Positions 60,990 through 64,000 of a stretch of 64,000 nt of DNA are shown one piece after another. The DNA is from an uncultured Flavobacteriaceae bacterium. Its GTDB lineage: Bacteria; Bacteroidota; Bacteroidia; Flavobacteriales; Flavobacteriaceae. The notes below the pieces were generated by a model. The model ran no database searches and had not been told where the DNA came from. It worked only from the letters and a program-made list of their open reading frames with translations. Each line of letters begins with the position of its first letter. The first letter of the stretch is position 1. Made by a program: the position numbers and the translations under genes. Location of the stretch: positions 190,391 to 254,390 of the forward strand of contig CAKUPQ010000004.1 in assembly GCA_934675205.1 (NCBI GenBank), written 5' to 3'.

Positions 60990-61524
60990 AGCTTTCAGAT
61001 TTTTGATTGTAATACATTTCGATTAACTCTTTTAATTTGGTTCTTGACACATTAAGTTGGGATTTTGAAGTTCCTTCGGAAATTCCGAGTTGTTCTGCTA
61101 TTTCTTTATGGGAATACCCCTCAATAGCATACAGCACAAAAACGGTTTTTGCTCCTTCGGGCAGATAGTTCAGAAGTTTCAGTACATCTTCTTCTTCCAA
61201 AAAACTATCGTTTGAATTTTCGGCTAAAGGCTGTACCGAAACGTCTTCCAAGTACACATTATTTTCCTTTTTCTTTCGGATAGTGAGCAAACATTGATTG
61301 ACCACAATCTTTTTTGCCCAACCCTCAAAAGCAAGGTTTTCCTTTAACTGATTGATTTTCGTAAAAATAGTGTAGAAAGCGTCAGTTAATGCTTCTTCTA
61401 TTTCCTCCTCTTTTTTCAGGTATCTTTTGCAAACCAAATAAAATTTGGGAGCCAAAAGTTCATACATCTGCTTCTGTGAAGTCCGATGCATTTCCCTGCA
61501 CTGAATGATTAAATTTTCGTCCAT
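60979..61524 (-). CDS. ECF-type sigma factor
   Basis: 181 residues from ATG at 61522-61524; a longer frame adds 18 residues unlike the family. Sigma-70 region 2 (LAPKFYLVCKRYLKKEEEIEEALTDAFYTIFTKI) and region 4 (YLPEGAKTVFVLYAIEGYSHKEIAEQLGISEGTSKSQLNVSRTKL) with a helix-turn-helix. Directs RNA polymerase to a stress or surface regulon. It overlaps the downstream anti-sigma/plug/VWA protein, its likely regulator. Upstream is a tandem ATACCAAA repeat (about 61630-61660). Confidence 0.87.
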   Translation of the reverse strand: MDENLIIQCREMHRTSQKQMYELLAPKFYLVCKRYLKKEEEIEEALTDAFYTIFTKINQLKENLAFEGWAKKIVVNQCLLTIRKKKENNVYLEDVSVQPLAENSNDSFLEEEDVLKLLNYLPEGAKTVFVLYAIEGYSHKEIAEQLGISEGTSKSQLNVSRTKLKELIEMYYNQKSESYGK

Positions 61525-61833
61525 ATTCAAAGTGTCTTTTCTATAAAGAGTACAAAAACTCCAAAAAGGTTGGGACAAGGTAGTGTTTTTTTTAGTTTAC
61601 AACTTACAGTATTCAACAATCTTACGTCTTAAATACCAAATACCAAATACCAAATCCTAAATCATCAAATCCCTATTTCCTCTGTTTTAAGCACCACAAA
61701 AGGATTTCTATATTCAATTCTAAAATTTAACATAAAAATCAATACGAATTAATTTGATTTGAAATATTTAATTTAGATATTTGCGTTTGCAAGACATTAT
61801 TTTTATGTTAAATTAACCCCAAAATTATAATTT
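61525..61833. other. divergent intergenic region
   Basis: 309 bp without a gene. Contains three or four tandem copies of ATACCAAA near 61630-61660, then an AT-rich leader. A clear promoter for the small exported protein at 61834 was not seen. Confidence 0.45.
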
Positions 61834-62238
61834 ATGAAACTTAAAAACTACATCCAACTTATTCTTGTTTTAGTTGTTTTTTCAACAACTGACAAGGCTT
61901 TCTCGATGATGTACGAAACAGGAAAACCCAACATTTCCCCGATCTCTGCAAGCGATTCGAGTGACCCTCTGGCGATTTACAAAAAAAGAGAAAAAGGGTT
62001 AGATGTATATACATTTACCCCTGACAAGATACCTAACAAAGAAACCGCAGAAGCTATTGAAAACCGACTTAAAAATGTTGTTGATGGTTTTGTTTCTTTT
62101 ACGATGAACACAAAAAATGAAGTTAAGATAGTAACCGACCCAAGCAAAATTACAGAAAAAGGACTTAGTCTTACTCTGGCTTCTATTGTCAAAATTCACG
62201 ATTATTCCCCAACTAACTATGAAATAATAGAGCTATGA
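61834..62238 (+). CDS. exported hypothetical protein, partner of the choice-of-anchor L gene
   Basis: 134 residues. Signal peptide about 1-23 (IQLILVLVVFSTTDKAFS). Mature part starts MMYETGKPNISPISASDSSDPL and continues with one alpha/beta domain (ETAEAIENRLKNVVDGFVSFTMNTKNEVKIVTDPSKI). I do not recognise the family. The stop overlaps the start of the adhesin gene by four bases (ATGA), implying coupled translation and a shared process, perhaps gliding or surface assembly (inference). Confidence 0.7.
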   Translation: MKLKNYIQLILVLVVFSTTDKAFSMMYETGKPNISPISASDSSDPLAIYKKREKGLDVYTFTPDKIPNKETAEAIENRLKNVVDGFVSFTMNTKNEVKIVTDPSKITEKGLSLTLASIVKIHDYSPTNYEIIEL

Positions 62239-64000
62239 AAAATACTTTACTAACCCAAACTATGTTACGTTCTTTAGCTCCGACTGCAAAGAAACTTTTT
62301 ACACGAAAAAAGCTTTACGGCATTTTTATATTGCCAATACTCTTATTTTGCACAAACAACTTATCTGCTCAAATTGTTACTACTTCGGGGCTGACAACAC
62401 AACAATATATCGAAAAACTTGTCGGTCAAGGGATTGAGGTTTCGGGTGCTATCATAAGCGGAAACTCCAACCAGATTGCTACTTATACCGGTGGATCATC
62501 AGGAGGATTGGTATCTTCTATGAACAATGGTATTGTGATGAGTACAGGATATGTAAATAACTCTACCACAATGCAAGCTGCTACTGCAGTTACTTTATCT
62601 GGTGGACCTTGTACTACAAACACCTCTTATTTGGAGTTAAATACTCTAGCAGGTTTATCTACTACCAGAGACTGTATTGCTATAGAGTTCGATTTTGTAC
62701 CTGTTACTACTGAACTGCGAATAAACTTTATGTTTGGTTCGGAAGAATATAACGAATGGGTAAATACTTCGTATAATGACGTGTTTGGTTTCTTTATTTC
62801 CGGACCGGGTATTTCTACGCCTTTTCCCGGAAAAAACATCGCTTTGGCTCCTAACGGAGCAAGGGTGTCCATAAATACAATTAATTACGGTTATGCAGGT
62901 GGTTGTGGAACCTATGGTGCCGGGTTGAATCCTGCTTACTATATAGATAACTGTAATGGGTTTGCCAGCAATGTTATGGACGGATTTACCGTAATGCTTA
63001 CGGCTATTGCCACAGATTTAATCCCGTGTGAAACCTATCATATCAGAATGTCGTTAGCTGACGGTACTGACTGTGCTTTAGACTCTTGGGTATTTCTTCA
63101 GGAAAGTGGATTTTTTGCTGCAGGAGAAGTGATAGAAGGGGAAGTAACCCACGCAGATGCTACAATGGATTATGTATATGAAGGTTGTAGCGGTAGTGAA
63201 ATACTTTTTTGTCTTCCCGAGCCTTTAAATTATGACTATGATGTTGATATACTCTCTGTAACAGGTACAGCTACCCCGTTTCTTGATTACCTGCCTTTGT
63301 TGGGTTCTTATACCATTCCTGCAGGAGAAACTTGTGTTGCTATTCCGATTATTGCCTTACAAGATGCTGACATTGAAGGAATAGAAACCATTATCATCGA
63401 ATACCAGAAGGATATCTGTAATACAGATGAACTTATCATTGAAATTCACGATGCCCTCATTATGGAAGTCGAATTCGATATAGACGATATAGAAGAGTGT
63501 TACGACCCTGATAATTCTTTTACTTTACAACCTGTTGTCACCGACAATGTCGGAACACCAATCTACGTTTGGAATGACGGTACTTCTGACATCAGTGACG
63601 AAGAAAGCATTACAGTCAATCCTACAGAAACCACAACCTATACAGTAACTGTTTTAGATGCTTGCGGTAATTTAAAAGAAGACTCAATAACGATCATTGT
63701 CCCCGATGATGATATCATTTCTGAATTTTCGATAGCTACTACCTATTGTATAGATGCTACTCCTGATGCATTGCCTCTTATTTCAGACAACGGGATAGAG
63801 GGAGTATGGACTCCAAGTGTGATAGTTACTTCTGCATTTGGAACAATAGACTATATCTTTACTCCCAATGCAGGACAATGTGCTGTTGAAACAATCATAA
63901 CCGTAACCGTTGAGGAAGAAACCATCCCTACCTTCAACCCATTAACAAATCCTGTTATTTGTCAGGGAGGGTTTATACCTGCGAGTTCATTCCCGCTTAC
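62235..64000 (+). CDS. choice-of-anchor L domain adhesin, partial (C-terminus beyond right edge)
   Basis: 588 codons visible, no stop before 64,000. Signal anchor at about 29-48 (LYGIFILPILLFCTNNLSAQ). Residues 50-290 form the choice-of-anchor L domain: VTTSGLTTQQYIEKLVGQG, NNGIVMSTGYV, DCIAIEFDFVPVT, MFGSEEYNEWVNTSYNDVFGFFISGPGI, LAPNGARVSINTINYGY, GFTVMLTAIA and YHIRMSLADGTDCALDSWVFLQE. Further Ig/cadherin-like repeats follow. Large surface or gliding adhesin of Flavobacteriia, expected to end in a T9SS or gliding-type tail outside this window. Confidence 0.88.
   Translation, partial: MKNTLLTQTMLRSLAPTAKKLFTRKKLYGIFILPILLFCTNNLSAQIVTTSGLTTQQYIEKLVGQGIEVSGAIISGNSNQIATYTGGSSGGLVSSMNNGIVMSTGYVNNSTTMQAATAVTLSGGPCTTNTSYLELNTLAGLSTTRDCIAIEFDFVPVTTELRINFMFGSEEYNEWVNTSYNDVFGFFISGPGISTPFPGKNIALAPNGARVSINTINYGYAGGCGTYGAGLNPAYYIDNCNGFASNVMDGFTVMLTAIATDLIPCETYHIRMSLADGTDCALDSWVFLQESGFFAAGEVIEGEVTHADATMDYVYEGCSGSEILFCLPEPLNYDYDVDILSVTGTATPFLDYLPLLGSYTIPAGETCVAIPIIALQDADIEGIETIIIEYQKDICNTDELIIEIHDALIMEVEFDIDDIEECYDPDNSFTLQPVVTDNVGTPIYVWNDGTSDISDEESITVNPTETTTYTVTVLDACGNLKEDSITIIVPDDDIISEFSIATTYCIDATPDALPLISDNGIEGVWTPSVIVTSAFGTIDYIFTPNAGQCAVETIITVTVEEETIPTFNPLTNPVICQGGFIPASSFPL

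Overview
The window is AT-rich bacterial DNA from a member of the Bacteroidota, almost certainly class Flavobacteriia. The signs are type IX secretion (T9SS) sorting tails on several secreted proteins, a choice-of-anchor L / gliding-type adhesin, Bacteroidota promoters (TTTG, about 20 nt, TAnnTTTG) and flavobacterial gene neighbours such as cvfB, DUF2200, a zinc-less DnaG and META-domain proteins. I cannot name the genus from sequence alone.

Region 1, positions 1 to about 21,850, is an accessory island. Two arrays of Toll/interleukin-1 receptor (TIR) genes flank a surface-protein and two-component block. Array A (minus strand, 1-2244) holds four TIR or TIR-like genes, the last cut by the window edge. 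Two large T9SS cargo proteins follow (2317-6850). Then comes a module of a small Cys-tailed protein, a membrane protein, a histidine kinase and a LuxR-type regulator (7248-9633), marked by three copies of a CGGG-AAAA-CCCG palindrome. Array B (plus strand, 9855-15850) holds three canonical TIR proteins, two ThsB-like TIR proteins, a stand-alone SLOG nucleotide-sensor protein and two unknowns. It resembles Thoeris anti-phage immunity, but no recognisable ThsA is present. A 1.1-kb non-coding stretch with a large nested inverted repeat, small genes typical of integrative elements, a phage-flavoured four-gene cassette and a HipB/HipS/HipT-like toxin-antitoxin operon follow. The island seems to end at about 21,786-21,851, where the 3' end of a tRNA-like sequence and a strong terminator lie, a classic attachment-site remnant.

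Region 2, 21,930-32,503, is housekeeping chromosome: META-domain protein, fabG, a metallo-beta-lactamase-fold hydrolase, cvfB, trxA, DUF2200, dnaG, DUF488, a lipoprotein, lepA and a YceI protein.

Region 3, 32,607-42,828, is a nine-gene minus-strand surface polysaccharide operon (chain-length factor, flippase, acyltransferase, polymerase-like proteins, glycosyltransferases) driven from a promoter at about 42,855-42,887.

Region 4, 42,867-64,000, is mixed chromosome: a beta-helix lipoprotein, gltX, DUF420 protein, recG, ribD, 3-hydroxyanthranilate dioxygenase, lipB, rhodaneses, a nitronate monooxygenase-like protein, a T9SS subtilase, prmC, a sigma factor paired with an unusual anti-sigma/plug/VWA protein, and the start of a large choice-of-anchor L adhesin that runs off the right edge.
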